Source of the DNA: Sutcliffiella sp. FSL R7-0096
GTDB taxonomy: Bacteria > Bacillota > Bacilli > Bacillales > Bacillaceae_I
Assembly (NCBI RefSeq): GCF_038595065.1
Contig: NZ_CP152003.1
Location: 3,080,001-3,144,000 of the forward strand
Length of the DNA: 64,000 nucleotides
Direction of reading: 5' to 3'
Shown here: piece after piece, positions 34,921-43,905 of the stretch
Position numbering within the stretch: the stretch's first letter is position 1
Layout of the letters: the number at the start of each line of letters is the position of its first letter
Translations under genes and position numbers: made by a program
The notes under the pieces: model-generated
The model's input: the letters and a program-made list of their open reading frames with translations, nothing else
Databases searched by the model: none
What the model was told of the DNA's origin: nothing

Positions 34921-36153
34921 ATGAAATATTTATGGATTTGTTTGCTAGTCATCATGATTATATTCACCCCTAACGCTACTTTTGCCGCAGCAAATGACCA
35001 ACCAACAGCAGCTTTTACAAGATACCACTCGTTATGGCTCTTTGATGGCAAAGAGGAGAGAGCCATACATGAAAACATTAATGTAGGGAATTTCAGCTGG
35101 TCTTTTGATGGGAAATGGCTCGTTTATGAAGCAAGACAGATAGATAAAGAATCAGAAGAACCAGAGATATGGTTATATAACACAGAAACCAACAGTTCCA
35201 CTAAGCTCAAAATCGCTGGTCATGATCCCCTATGGAACCCGGTTGACCATACGTTTGCATTCTTGACTGGATCCATCCTGTGTGTAGTGGAGCTCTCTTC
35301 CGGTACGCCGATTATTCATCAACTTACTGGAGGTGTATCTAATTTTACTTGGGACGGGAATGGAGTCAATTTAATTGCTTCAGCAAGTGCGGCATTATTT
35401 CCTGACGGATGGAGCCACCCTAGACTTTACGAAGTTCATTGGGGTATAGAAAAAGAAGAGCATGAAATGGATGTAAAAGTCACCCCTCTCCACACCATTG
35501 GATCTCCCCTGAAGTATGATGACATCTCTATACTATCGGTGGATGTAGAAAACTTTTCCTGGTCACATGATGGGAAAAGCTTAGCAATGGTGGTCGCGCC
35601 GACTGCTTCGTGGTCTGCAGACAGCAACATGCTCAGTGTGTATGTGAAAGAAAACAAACTTTTCATACCACTTGGGGAGATCTTGCTTGATCCCAATTGG
35701 ATAAAATGGGCGCCAACCAAACCTCTTCTAGCCTCTATTCAGGGTGGTGGTCGCATGACAGCCGGCGTCAAAAACAAAGTTCTAACGACTAGCACCATAA
35801 TTCCTAATTATAAAAAGACACATACGCCAAAAGGGTATGCGGATGTAGACTTCGACTGGGTGGATGATGAAAGAATTGTGGTGGCACGGGGACGAGAAAC
35901 CAGTGAGAGTTCGAAAGAATTTAAGTCGTCATTGTATTTGGTGGCGTTGAAGGAAAAAGAAGCTGTGAAGATTTCTGAACCACCAGTGGGTTCTTCTGAT
36001 CGTGAGCCTGTAGTGTTGAATAAAGGCACTTCGTTGGCTTGGGTTCGGGAAGATGCAGATGGAAGAAGGCATATTTGGTGGAGTAAGTCAGATGGTACGG
36101 ACGGACGTATGCTTGTGGAGAATGTGTTTAATGTGGTTTGGTTTGGTAAGTAG
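34921..36153 (+). CDS. Secreted beta-propeller (TolB/WD40-like) protein
   Basis: 410 aa. Residues 1-23 form a Sec signal peptide ending at ATFAAA. The rest carries repeated SW..DGKWLVYEA, FAFLTGS, FTWDGNGVNLI, FSWSHDGKSLAMV, DFDWVDDERIVVA and LAWVREDADGRRHIWW segments, PD40/TolB-type propeller blades. It probably folds outside the membrane and binds protein or peptide partners; the role is unknown. A GGAGG ribosome site precedes the ATG. It is divergent from the alpha-glucosidase. Confidence 0.78.
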   Translation: MKYLWICLLVIMIIFTPNATFAAANDQPTAAFTRYHSLWLFDGKEERAIHENINVGNFSWSFDGKWLVYEARQIDKESEEPEIWLYNTETNSSTKLKIAGHDPLWNPVDHTFAFLTGSILCVVELSSGTPIIHQLTGGVSNFTWDGNGVNLIASASAALFPDGWSHPRLYEVHWGIEKEEHEMDVKVTPLHTIGSPLKYDDISILSVDVENFSWSHDGKSLAMVVAPTASWSADSNMLSVYVKENKLFIPLGEILLDPNWIKWAPTKPLLASIQGGGRMTAGVKNKVLTTSTIIPNYKKTHTPKGYADVDFDWVDDERIVVARGRETSESSKEFKSSLYLVALKEKEAVKISEPPVGSSDREPVVLNKGTSLAWVREDADGRRHIWWSKSDGTDGRMLVENVFNVVWFGK

Positions 36154-36298
36154 GGTGGTTGTTTTTAGGGTGAGTTTTGTGATGGGTTACTTAAGATAAG
36201 TAGGAGCTGTGGAGTTACATTGTTCGGCATGCTTATTTACCTCTATTTTTATGAAAGACGGGTTCAAACAGTGCATTTTTGGGGTGCTAAAAAGGTTC

Positions 36299-36508
36299 GG
36301 ACAATTATCGGGTGGGTTTGGACATTTTCCAGGTAGAAAAATAGAGTGTTCGGACAATTGGATAAGGATATTCGGACAAGAATTTCCAAGGTCTGGACAT
36401 TTCAAAATTTGGTTCGGACATTTGTGGCCAATCTTCGGACAAGATCGCAAAATCTTTGGACAACTTTTCAAAAACTTCGGACAAGTCCAGCAAATCTTTG
36501 GACATTTA
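36299..36508. repeat. Phased TTCGGACA-type motif array (21-bp period)
   Basis: GGACA preceded by TTC, TTT or TCT recurs at 36299, 36320, 36352, 36374, 36395, 36416, 36437, 36458, 36479 and 36500. From 36374 onward every step is exactly 21 bp; the intervening bases vary. Because 21 is seven codons, frames through it give artificial repeats of CPK or FGQ, which should not be taken as proteins. Confidence 0.85.
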
Positions 36509-36550
36509 CTTAATTCAGCCTTAAACGTCACCACCGAACATAAAAAAGAA

Positions 36551-36577
36551 AAAATCCCGCCACCAAAGCGGGATTTT
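36551..36577 (-). terminator. Terminator after efp
   Basis: AAAATCCCGC / GCGGGATTTT arms directly downstream of the efp stop. Confidence 0.85.
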
Positions 36578-36591
36578 CACTTTCTCTAAAA

Positions 36592-37149
36592 TTACGCTCT
36601 TGAAACGTAAGAAGCGTCAGTTGTATTGATGATCAATACGTCTCCTTCATTTACGAAGAACGGTACGTTAACTGTCACACCAGTTTCCATAACTGCTGGC
36701 TTAGATCCGCCGGAAGCTGTGTCGCCTTTGATTCCAGGCTCTGTTTCAGCTACTTTTAGTTCTACTGTATTTGGAAGCTCGACACCAAGCGTCTCACTTT
36801 GGTACATCATGATGGCAACTTCCATGTTTTCTTTCAAGAACTTCAATTCGTATTCGATTTGAGCTGATGGAAGTTCCAGCTGGTCATAGGATTCGTTGTC
36901 CATGAATACGTGCATGTCTCCATTTGCATAAAGGTATTGCATTTTGCGGTTGTCTATCTGTGCTTTTGCTACTTTTTCACCAGCACGGAACGTTTTTTCT
37001 TGGATGGCACCATTACGTAGGTTACGTAATTTAGAACGTACGAATGCTGCTCCTTTTCCTGGCTTAACGTGTTGGAAATCCATTACACGCCAAATGCCGT
37101 TGTCTACTTCGATTGTTAAACCTGTACGAAAATCGTTTACTGAAATCAT
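36592..37149 (-). CDS. efp: Elongation factor P
   Basis: 185 aa, full length. EF-P helps ribosomes form peptide bonds in polyproline stretches. The modification loop [11 protein letters not shown] carries Lys32 at the expected place. Three beta-barrel domains are covered (KOW-like 1-65, OB 66-128, C-terminal 129-185, with [16 protein letters not shown] in the last). GGAGGAA precedes the ATG. It lies downstream of yqhT as in B. subtilis, but a GC-rich repeat of about 130 bp now separates them. Confidence 0.97.
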   Translation of the reverse strand: MISVNDFRTGLTIEVDNGIWRVMDFQHVKPGKGAAFVRSKLRNLRNGAIQEKTFRAGEKVAKAQIDNRKMQYLYANGDMHVFMDNESYDQLELPSAQIEYELKFLKENMEVAIMMYQSETLGVELPNTVELKVAETEPGIKGDTASGGSKPAVMETGVTVNVPFFVNEGDVLIINTTDASYVSRA

Positions 37150-37269
37150 TTATTAGTTCCTCCTAAAGCTATGTAAAATAATGCCCTAAACGTATTGTAT
37201 CCTTGAGTGCCTTACTCTAGTCTACACGACGTAAGATACACTTTTACTAGATGACTTTGTTATAACAAC

Positions 37270-37397
37270 GCTGTTGATTTCCACACGTAAGGCTCGCTTT
37301 CCTAGGGGCTGACGTAAGCCTCCTCGGCTTCGCCTGCGGGATCTCCACCTAGCGCTATCCCCCTAAGGAGTCTTCGCCTGTCGTTCCAATCAACAGC
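37270..37397. repeat. GC-rich palindromic interspersed repeat, copy 1
   Basis: About 128 bp, far richer in G+C than its surroundings, bounded by GCTGTTGATT and AATCAACAGC. The interior has CCTCCTCGGCTTCGCCTGCGG and CTAAGGAGTCTTCGC. I recognise this as the GC-rich repeat common between genes of many Bacillaceae. It lies between yqhT and efp. Confidence 0.8.
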
Positions 37398-37420
37398 TTT
37401 GATATATCCTTTAACAATGT

Positions 37421-38482
37421 TTACAAAATAATAAGTTCTTTTGTAGAGAAGGAAAGTGTTTCGTTACCTGTTTCTGTAACGATTGTATCGTCTTCGATAC
37501 GCACTCCGCCTAATCCAGCAACATAAATGCCAGGTTCTACTGTTACAATCATTCCCGGTTCTAAAACGGTTTCTGATTTCACAGATAAAGAAGGACCTTC
37601 ATGCACTTCCATTCCAAGTCCATGACCAGTAGAATGTCCGAAGTACTCCCCATACCCTTTTTCTGTAATGTAATCACGTGTCAGTGCATCAGCTTCACGG
37701 CCTGTCATGCCTGCCTTGATGCCTCTCATGCCTCGTAACTGTGCTTCCAATACGATATCATAGATGGTTTTCAGCTCTTCGCTTGGTTCTCCGACAGCAA
37801 GTGTTCTTGTAATATCAGAGTTGTAGCCTTTGTAATAAGCTCCAAAATCAAGGGTTACAAATTCGCCTTTTCCAATCACTTTATCTGAAGCAACACCATG
37901 TGGTAGGGCTGAGCGGTAACCGGAAGCCACAATGATATCAAAGGATGAGGAAACGGCGCCTTGCTTTCTCATGAAGAATTCCAACTCATTGGAGACATCC
38001 AATTCAGTCAGACCTGGCTTGATGTATGTAAGAATATGTTCAAAAGCTGCGTCAGCAATCTGTGTAGCTTCCTTTAATATCTTAATCTCTTGTTCACTCT
38101 TAATCAAGCGTAACTTTTCAATAACGCCTGAAACAGGGACAAGATCCGATTTGATGGTTGTTTTGTAATTTAAATATGTTGAAAAAGTAACATGGTCCTG
38201 TTCAAAGCCAAGCTTTGTTATTCCAAGGTCTTTCACTACATTTGCAATTTCCTCTACTAGTCCACCTTTATGCTGGACGATATCAAATCCTTCACACTGT
38301 TTGGCTGCTTGTTCGGTGTAACGGAAGTCAGTGATGAATACAGCTTTATCTTCTGCAACTACTGCCACTCCTGCTGAACCGGTGAAACCGGTGATGTATT
38401 GGCGGTTCTTTCCGCTTGTAATCAGTAATGCATCAATGCCTGAAGCTTGAAAGCTCTCTCTAAGTTTTGTTAATTTTGTCAT
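37421..38482 (-). CDS. yqhT: Xaa-Pro dipeptidase/aminopeptidase, M24 family
   Basis: 353 aa. An N-terminal creatinase-like domain (about 1-125) precedes the pita-bread catalytic domain. The dinuclear metal ligands are visible: the two Asp in LDFGAYYKGYNSDITRT, His in GHSTGHGLGMEVHEGP, Glu in VTVEPGIYV and Glu in GVRIEDD. It cleaves X-Pro bonds in peptides in the cytosol. It starts 5 nt after aroQ and precedes efp, as in B. subtilis. Confidence 0.94.
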   Translation of the reverse strand: MTKLTKLRESFQASGIDALLITSGKNRQYITGFTGSAGVAVVAEDKAVFITDFRYTEQAAKQCEGFDIVQHKGGLVEEIANVVKDLGITKLGFEQDHVTFSTYLNYKTTIKSDLVPVSGVIEKLRLIKSEQEIKILKEATQIADAAFEHILTYIKPGLTELDVSNELEFFMRKQGAVSSSFDIIVASGYRSALPHGVASDKVIGKGEFVTLDFGAYYKGYNSDITRTLAVGEPSEELKTIYDIVLEAQLRGMRGIKAGMTGREADALTRDYITEKGYGEYFGHSTGHGLGMEVHEGPSLSVKSETVLEPGMIVTVEPGIYVAGLGGVRIEDDTIVTETGNETLSFSTKELIIL

Positions 38483-38487
38483 CTTGC

Positions 38488-38925
38488 CTATTCCCCCTTG
38501 TTCTGATTCAATAAAGCTAGTAGTGCCAGTTCATAACCATAAAAGCCAAGCCCCACTATCTGGCCTGCTGTTACAGGTGCGGTGACGGATGTATGTCTGA
38601 ATTCTTCCCGCTTATGTATGTTGGAAATGTGCACTTCCATTACCGGTACAGATATGCTTGCGATGGCATCACGTATCGCATAACTGTAATGGGTAAAGGC
38701 GCCTGGGTTTATTACAATCCCGTCATAACGGTCTTCCGCATCGTGAAGCTTATCAATAAGCTCCCCTTCGTGATTGCTTTGAAAGCAAGTAAGTTCACAC
38801 GAATGTTTGTCTGCAAATTCCTGAAGTTGCGCTTCGAGGTCCTGCAATGTTTGACTGCCATATACTGCGGGTTCCCTTAGTCCCAGTCGGTTTAGGTTGG
38901 GGCCGTTTAGAACAAGTAAGCGCAT
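38488..38925 (-). CDS. aroQ: 3-dehydroquinate dehydratase, type II
   Basis: 145 aa (yqhS in B. subtilis). It converts 3-dehydroquinate to 3-dehydroshikimate in the shikimate pathway. Type II signatures are present: LVLNGPNLNRLGLREPAVYG with the active Tyr of the lid, SNHEGELIDKLH, NPGAFTHYSYAIRDAI and VEVHISNIHKREEFR with the catalytic His. It is complete, and transcribed with yqhT. Ribosome site AAGGAGATT. Confidence 0.97.
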   Translation of the reverse strand: MRLLVLNGPNLNRLGLREPAVYGSQTLQDLEAQLQEFADKHSCELTCFQSNHEGELIDKLHDAEDRYDGIVINPGAFTHYSYAIRDAIASISVPVMEVHISNIHKREEFRHTSVTAPVTAGQIVGLGFYGYELALLALLNQNKGE

Positions 38926-39030
38926 GCTTCAATCTCCTTTTCAAAACAAATAACTTAAATCAACACCCTTATTCCATAAGAAAAAGAATGTCCAATTACT
39001 GAACATTCTATCACATTCTGCTATCCCCTA

Positions 39031-39558
39031 CTACTCATTAGATGAGGATTGTGTATGTTGTTTTGCATGCTGATTTTGGTTCTGCATCTCATTGTGCTCA
39101 AAAGAAATGGAGTAGCCGACAAAAACCCCGAATAAAATGTATAAACATACATTCGTCACGTTTGTATTTAGGGTAAGTTCCATTACTGTCTTTATGGAAG
39201 GAAACATGGGATTCAATAGAAAGAAAACAAGTCCCCATAGCGCCAGCCCATAAACTATTCCTATCCAGAACTGCTGGAACTTTTTTAAGATGGCTGCATA
39301 AATGAGAGCCGCCCCAATGCCGAACAATCCCAGTAGGATGACACTGATGATGTGCCCGAGCCACCCTTTTTTCCAATCCCCCAACGCCCAAGGCTGAAGC
39401 ACCACATTCGGGCTGATTTCGGTGAAGCTGAACATAAACGCAAAATATCCAATCAAGCTCCAAAACACACCACCCACAAATCCGGTAATGATGACTTTTG
39501 TCATAAAACTCATCGGCTCTTCTCTTTGGTTTTGTTCCAATTGCTTGTTTTCACTCAT
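39031..39558 (-). CDS. yqhR: YqhR family membrane protein
   Basis: 175 aa with four to five hydrophobic segments (VIITGFVGGVFWSLIGYFAF, WLGHIISVILLGLFGIGAAL, IGIVYGLALWGLVFFLL, VCLYILFGVFVGYSI) and a hydrophilic Gln/His/Ser-rich tail. Position between yqhS and divergent yqhQ is as in B. subtilis, where the function is unknown. The ATG at 39558 is preferred after AGAGGAAGACG; an upstream in-frame start adds only basic residues. Confidence 0.85.
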   Translation of the reverse strand: MSENKQLEQNQREEPMSFMTKVIITGFVGGVFWSLIGYFAFMFSFTEISPNVVLQPWALGDWKKGWLGHIISVILLGLFGIGAALIYAAILKKFQQFWIGIVYGLALWGLVFFLLNPMFPSIKTVMELTLNTNVTNVCLYILFGVFVGYSISFEHNEMQNQNQHAKQHTQSSSNE

Positions 39559-39739
39559 CGCACGTCTTCCTCTCTTCCGCATGTATACACATATCTTTCC
39601 ATAAGAAAAGCAGAACCATACAGAAACACCACATTTTTTCCAACAAAGAATCTCCGGGAGTAGAGGTTTTTTGAAGATTCGGGTAGAATATTAAGTAATA
39701 GAAATTTTTTCTTCTTAGAAAAGTTAGGTTGGTGCTATC

Positions 39740-40687
39740 ATGTCAAAAGATTCAAAACCTGTTTATGGAGGACAGGCTGTGGTGGAAGGTGTGATGTTTG
39801 GCGGAAAACGCCATTACGTGACAGCAATCCGCAGAAAAGATAATTCCATCGAATACCTTCATGTACCAAGAAAAACAAATCCGACATTACAGACTTTAAA
39901 AAAGATCCCTTTTTTACGTGGTATCGTTGCCATTGTGGAAGCAGCAGGTAACGGATCCAAGCATCTGAATTTCTCCACGGAGCGCTATGATGTCGATCCA
40001 AGTCAAGATGAAGAAGAGATTTATAACAAAAAAGAGCCATCCAAACTTGAAATGATATTAAGTGTGGCGGCAGTCGGCATATTATCTTTCATCTTTGGTA
40101 AGTTCATCTTTACTCTTGTCCCAGTTTTCTTGGCCGAATTGACAAAACCGGTTTTCCCGGGTGATTTTGCTCAAGTTTTGATAGAAACGGTCTTTAAATT
40201 GATGCTTTTATTAGCATACATATACTTCATTTCATTTACCCCGATCATAAAAAGGGTCTTTCAATATCATGGCGCGGAACATAAAGTGATTAACGCTTAC
40301 GAAAACGGGAAAGAATTAAATGTAAGCAATATCCAAGCACAATCTAGATTGCATTACCGATGCGGGAGCAGCTTCATCCTATTTACGGTTGTCGTAGGCT
40401 TCTTCGTGTACCTACTTGTACCGACAGACCCTTTATGGGCGCGTGTATTGAATCGATTAGCACTCATTCCAGTTGTTCTGGGAATTTCTTTTGAAGTTTT
40501 ACAGCTTACAAATAAAGTGCGTGATATTCCTGTTTTAAAAGTTTTAGGCTATCCAGGACTTTGGTTACAATTATTAACAACAAAAGAACCAACGGACGAC
40601 CAAGTGGAAGTGGCCATCCAGTCCTTTAACAGACTTTTGGAACTCGAACAAGATTCGGAGAAAAAGATTACCGAAGAAATAGTATAA
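39740..40687 (+). CDS. yqhQ: YqhQ family membrane protein (DUF1385)
   Basis: 315 aa. The N-terminal YGGQAVVEGVMFGGKRHYVTAIRR is the DUF1385 signature. Several membrane segments follow (about 105-145, 150-180, 215-260), with FQYHGAEHKVINAYENG and SRLHYRCGSSFILFTVV conserved between them. The conserved His and Cys suggest a catalytic or metal role, but the function is unknown. It has its own promoter and diverges from yqhR as in B. subtilis. Confidence 0.92.
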   Translation: MSKDSKPVYGGQAVVEGVMFGGKRHYVTAIRRKDNSIEYLHVPRKTNPTLQTLKKIPFLRGIVAIVEAAGNGSKHLNFSTERYDVDPSQDEEEIYNKKEPSKLEMILSVAAVGILSFIFGKFIFTLVPVFLAELTKPVFPGDFAQVLIETVFKLMLLLAYIYFISFTPIIKRVFQYHGAEHKVINAYENGKELNVSNIQAQSRLHYRCGSSFILFTVVVGFFVYLLVPTDPLWARVLNRLALIPVVLGISFEVLQLTNKVRDIPVLKVLGYPGLWLQLLTTKEPTDDQVEVAIQSFNRLLELEQDSEKKITEEIV

Positions 40688-40785
40688 AAACCCGCAACAA
40701 GCCTTATCCTAGAAAATATACTATTAAAACAATCAGTGGTGGTAACCGTTGAACATGTAAACTGGTTACCTGGGAGGTGGCGAAA

Positions 40786-41169
40786 ATGAAAAGAAGCTAT
40801 CGAAAACCTATATTCTATACCCTCGTTTCCTTAGCAGCTTTTTATTTAATCATTCAGTTGTTCAGTAATCCAGGAGGGTTGTTTACAAATCTCCTTTTAA
40901 TTGTAGGGGGAGCAACCGTATTTTATCTGATTTTCCGCTATTTTATCCAGGGTAGACTTGGAGGCAAAACTGATGCTAGGTATAGTAAAGCTGTCAAGCA
41001 ATCGAAAAAGAGATATGCATCCACAGCAGGTACTAAACCAAATGTCAGTCCCATTACAAGCAGGGACCGTGCAAGCTCCAAACCTTCCGTACCAAAACGC
41101 AAAGCCCCATCCCATCTGACCGTCATCGAAGGGAAAAAGGGCAAAAAGAAAAACCGGGCTTTCTTCTAA
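40786..41169 (+). CDS. yqhP: YqhP family (SA1362-type) protein
   Basis: 127 aa. Two hydrophobic segments (FYTLVSLAAFYLIIQLF and LLLIVGGATVFYLIFRYFI) are followed by a long basic, low-complexity tail ending GKKGKKKNRAFF. The layout and the place downstream of yqhQ match B. subtilis YqhP; function unknown. The ATG at 40786 follows GGGAGGTG; a GTG at 40777 is less likely. Its end overlaps a terminator stem. Confidence 0.8.
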   Translation: MKRSYRKPIFYTLVSLAAFYLIIQLFSNPGGLFTNLLLIVGGATVFYLIFRYFIQGRLGGKTDARYSKAVKQSKKRYASTAGTKPNVSPITSRDRASSKPSVPKRKAPSHLTVIEGKKGKKKNRAFF

Positions 41170-41187
41170 AGGGAAAGTTCGGTTTTT
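41151..41187. terminator. Terminator shared by convergent yqhP and yqhO
   Basis: AAACCGGGCTTTC pairs with GGAAAGTTCGGTTT and is followed by TTTT. The left arm lies inside the last codons of yqhP. Confidence 0.75.
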
Positions 41188-41192
41188 TCATC

Positions 41193-42077
41193 TTAGTAGC
41201 ACCACTTCATTAAAAATGCCTCTGCCCTTTTCTTCCCGATTTCCACTAGTCCCCTTTTTCGTTCTTCTGTCAATGCAAACTCCGTTACGGCAATATGGTC
41301 CATGGGAATAAAAATGATATCCTTCTCATGGCGGCTTGATATATGTTTTGCATCATGCGCATCCTTCATTGTTTCAAACAAGGCACCAAACATAGTGATG
41401 GCATTATTGATCTGATTAACTGGGCGATCCTCCTGTTTAGCACTTAGCTTAATCCCTAGTACAGGCCTTACTTTAGGTATCCTGTCATTATCGAAAAGCC
41501 AGATTGGAAAATTACTCAATACTCCACCATCAACAAATAGAAACGTCACTCCTTTTCCTTTTATTTTGATTGGTTCAAAAAAATAAGGGATACTACAACT
41601 CATCCTTACCGCTTTTGCTACCGAAAACTTCTTGGGGTCCAGATGATATTTAGGAAGATCATCTGGTAAGACTACAATTGTTCCGCTGGTCAGATCGGAA
41701 GCAATGATTCTGAGATGGTCTTTTGGAAGATCTCCAAATGTCCTCACACCTTTATCTGCTAGTTTCTGTTCCAGCCATTTCTCTAAAACATCTCCTTTAT
41801 ATAGACCAAGTCTCCAATACAATAGGAGCCACTTGGTGATAGGTGATGGCAACAGTGTCCTTCTCTGATCAAGGAAGTTCATAATATCTGTTTCATCAAG
41901 CATCTTATATATTTCATTGGCTGTGTAGCCGGCTGCGGTAAACGCAGCCACAATGGAACCCGCACTCGTTCCTGCCAGCCGCTCTAATTCCAATCCCCTA
42001 CTTTCGACTGCTTGCAAGGCGCCAATTAATGCAAAACCTTTTATGCCTCCCCCAGAAAACACACCGTCAATTTTCAA
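41193..42077 (-). CDS. yqhO: Patatin-like phospholipase
   Basis: 294 aa. The glycine-rich oxyanion motif DGVFSGGGIKGFALIG is at the N-terminus, the nucleophile Ser38 lies in GTSAGS, and the catalytic Asp in the DGGVLSNFP segment (about 183-191). The Ser-Asp dyad is complete, so lipid acyl hydrolase activity is likely. The TTG at 42077 is chosen because GGAGGGG lies at good spacing; the ATG at 42083 is too close to it. It corresponds to B. subtilis YqhO and is followed upstream by mntR, as in that species. Confidence 0.88.
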   Translation of the reverse strand: MKIDGVFSGGGIKGFALIGALQAVESRGLELERLAGTSAGSIVAAFTAAGYTANEIYKMLDETDIMNFLDQRRTLLPSPITKWLLLYWRLGLYKGDVLEKWLEQKLADKGVRTFGDLPKDHLRIIASDLTSGTIVVLPDDLPKYHLDPKKFSVAKAVRMSCSIPYFFEPIKIKGKGVTFLFVDGGVLSNFPIWLFDNDRIPKVRPVLGIKLSAKQEDRPVNQINNAITMFGALFETMKDAHDAKHISSRHEKDIIFIPMDHIAVTEFALTEERKRGLVEIGKKRAEAFLMKWCY

Positions 42078-42181
42078 TGGCATCCCCTCCATCACAATTA
42101 CACCGAGTCTTAATTCTTCCTTTTACATCTTTAATAAGAAAGAAGGTGAATTATACCGTTTAACTTTTTGAAATCAAAAAA

Positions 42182-42220
42182 AGAGACAGACCCCACTGCC
42201 AAATGGCAAGGTCTACCTCT
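42182..42220 (-). terminator. Terminator after mntR
   Basis: AGAGGTAGACCTTGCC / GGCAGTGGGGTCTGTCTCT on the minus strand with a T-run after it. Confidence 0.85.
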
Positions 42221-42646
42221 TTATTGGTTATCTTCATTTTGCTTTTGGATGGTCTGCAGTGCTTCCACCCGATCCTTCTCTTCTTCAAAGTATTGAACAA
42301 GATCTCCGATGCGATCTATCGCATTCCAACTCAGATGATGTTCGATTCCTTCCACATCTTCATAGATATTTTCTTCGTCCACGCCTATTACTCTTAGGAA
42401 CTGTTCAAGCAATTCGTGACGATATACCAACCGCTTACCGATTTTCTTCCCTTTTGAAGTCAGTACCAGGCCACGATATTTTTCATAGATTAAGTATTGG
42501 TCCTTATCTAGTTTCTGAACCATTTTTGTTACAGAAGAGGGATGTACAGCCAATGCTTCGGCAATATCTGACACACGCGCATATCCTTTATCTTCAATTA
42601 ACATGTATATCTGTTCTATGTAGTCTTCCATACTTGGGGTAGGCAT
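42221..42646 (-). CDS. mntR: Manganese-responsive transcriptional regulator
   Basis: 141 aa, DtxR family. The winged helix ([23 protein letters not shown], about 24-46) is followed by the dimerisation and metal domain. The B. subtilis MntR metal ligands are conserved: Asp8 and Glu11 in MEDYIEQ, His77 in [10 protein letters not shown], and Glu99, Glu102, His103 in VEGIEHHLS. It represses Mn2+ uptake genes when Mn2+ is plentiful. The ATG at 42646 follows GGAGGGATATT. Its neighbour order (yqhO side) is conserved, but a germination operon replaces the usual upstream neighbour. Confidence 0.95.
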   Translation of the reverse strand: MPTPSMEDYIEQIYMLIEDKGYARVSDIAEALAVHPSSVTKMVQKLDKDQYLIYEKYRGLVLTSKGKKIGKRLVYRHELLEQFLRVIGVDEENIYEDVEGIEHHLSWNAIDRIGDLVQYFEEEKDRVEALQTIQKQNEDNQ

Positions 42647-42759
42647 AATATCCCTCCATTTCCAATCCACGTACTAAGCCGTCATTTAAAATGATACCCC
42701 AAGACTCATAGGATGACAAGTTAGGGTTTTGTTACAGTAGAGTTGGGCTATAAAACCAG

Positions 42760-43905
42760 TCACATCCTATCGTATTCGTAAGAATTAAAGTGAAAAATTT
42801 GAATATCGACTTTTACTTCTTTCAACGATTCTTTTTCCAGGTAAAAGTTATTGGAAGCTTTTAATTCCTTAAATGCTTTAGGATGTTTCCTATACCATTT
42901 TTCACCAGTATTTAGTAAATCCAATTTACTTTCCACCCCTTTATCATACAGTTCCATCACTTGCTTTTTTATGTCCTCTTCCAGGTTTTTTTTCAACTCA
43001 TCTACAGATACATCCTTTAACTTTTCTAGCAAATCGGCCCTTGAGGATAGTTCAATAGTAAATGACGGTGAAGGTGTGTCTTTCTCATAGGTGATTTTTA
43101 ATTTAGGGCTGGAAAGTTTTACTGCTGCCACTAATTCTTCCCCCTCCCTAACCTCGCGATCAATAGCAATTTCACCAGCCACCATCCATTCTAGAAATAT
43201 CGCATCATCTAAGGGAATATTTTTCACATACGTCTGTTGTTGATATACAGAATACCCATTTAAGTAAAGCACAGGAAACTCCTTATCCGTGTGCCATGTA
43301 CTATCATCTATGGAGACGGACGGAAGTTTCGCGATACCCATCGGCTCGTAATAAGACCTTAAAAAATGTAATAGGGTAGTTGGTTGCAACTCATTTTGAG
43401 CAAGACCGTGTGTTTTTCCTTTAAATAGAACCGTATATACGGCTGGGTAATTAAATAGAGCTTTTATTGAAAATATCTCTTCTATGCTTTCTTCCGTAGT
43501 CACAACCCGCAACGTATGTCTAAGTGATTTGTTCCTGGCAATCTCCTCTAAGACTTCCTTTGATTTGCTTTTAATCAGACGTTGACTAACTAATAAGGTA
43601 CTTACATGTCCAAAGTAAATAGGTGGTTCTGCTTTCTTATATAATTCACTTACAGCAAGGTTTAACGTCTTCCCTCTAGCAGTTCCGACAAAGCTTGGAA
43701 TTTCTTCAACTGGCTTTCCTCCTTCCTGTTTTGCCACATTGGCGAAATTCAATCCTTGGAGGTATACGATATATTCCTCTTCTGCTTCATCATAGTCCAT
43801 ACCAATTGCTACTATATAGGTAAGGTCCTGGATATTCTTTATGCCTCCGCAACCCGTAAGCAAAAAGATACAAACAAGGATGGATAAAATACCTTTACTA
43901 TTCAC
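42760..43905 (-). CDS. gerC: Ger(x)C family spore germination lipoprotein
   Basis: 381 aa. The signal peptide ends in a lipobox FLLTGCGG (Cys near 19). The body follows the GerAC pattern: DLTYIVAIGMDYDEAEEEYIVYLQGLNF, then AVSELYKKAEPPIYFGHVSTLLVSQRLI, and a C-terminal PSPSFTIELSSRADL...DLLNTGEKWYRKHP segment. It is the C subunit of a GerA-type germinant receptor in the spore inner membrane. It overlaps the A-subunit stop by 4 nt (ATGA) and is the last gene of the operon. The exact subtype cannot be told. Confidence 0.9.
   Translation of the reverse strand: MNSKGILSILVCIFLLTGCGGIKNIQDLTYIVAIGMDYDEAEEEYIVYLQGLNFANVAKQEGGKPVEEIPSFVGTARGKTLNLAVSELYKKAEPPIYFGHVSTLLVSQRLIKSKSKEVLEEIARNKSLRHTLRVVTTEESIEEIFSIKALFNYPAVYTVLFKGKTHGLAQNELQPTTLLHFLRSYYEPMGIAKLPSVSIDDSTWHTDKEFPVLYLNGYSVYQQQTYVKNIPLDDAIFLEWMVAGEIAIDREVREGEELVAAVKLSSPKLKITYEKDTPSPSFTIELSSRADLLEKLKDVSVDELKKNLEEDIKKQVMELYDKGVESKLDLLNTGEKWYRKHPKAFKELKASNNFYLEKESLKEVKVDIQIFHFNSYEYDRM

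Noticed and set aside
36187-36589. Cys-Pro-Lys or Phe-Gly-Gln repeat proteins across the 21-bp array
   Set aside because: They are by-products of a 21-bp DNA period (seven codons); three different frames give such repeats, none has a ribosome site, and the 20-bp sister array cannot code.
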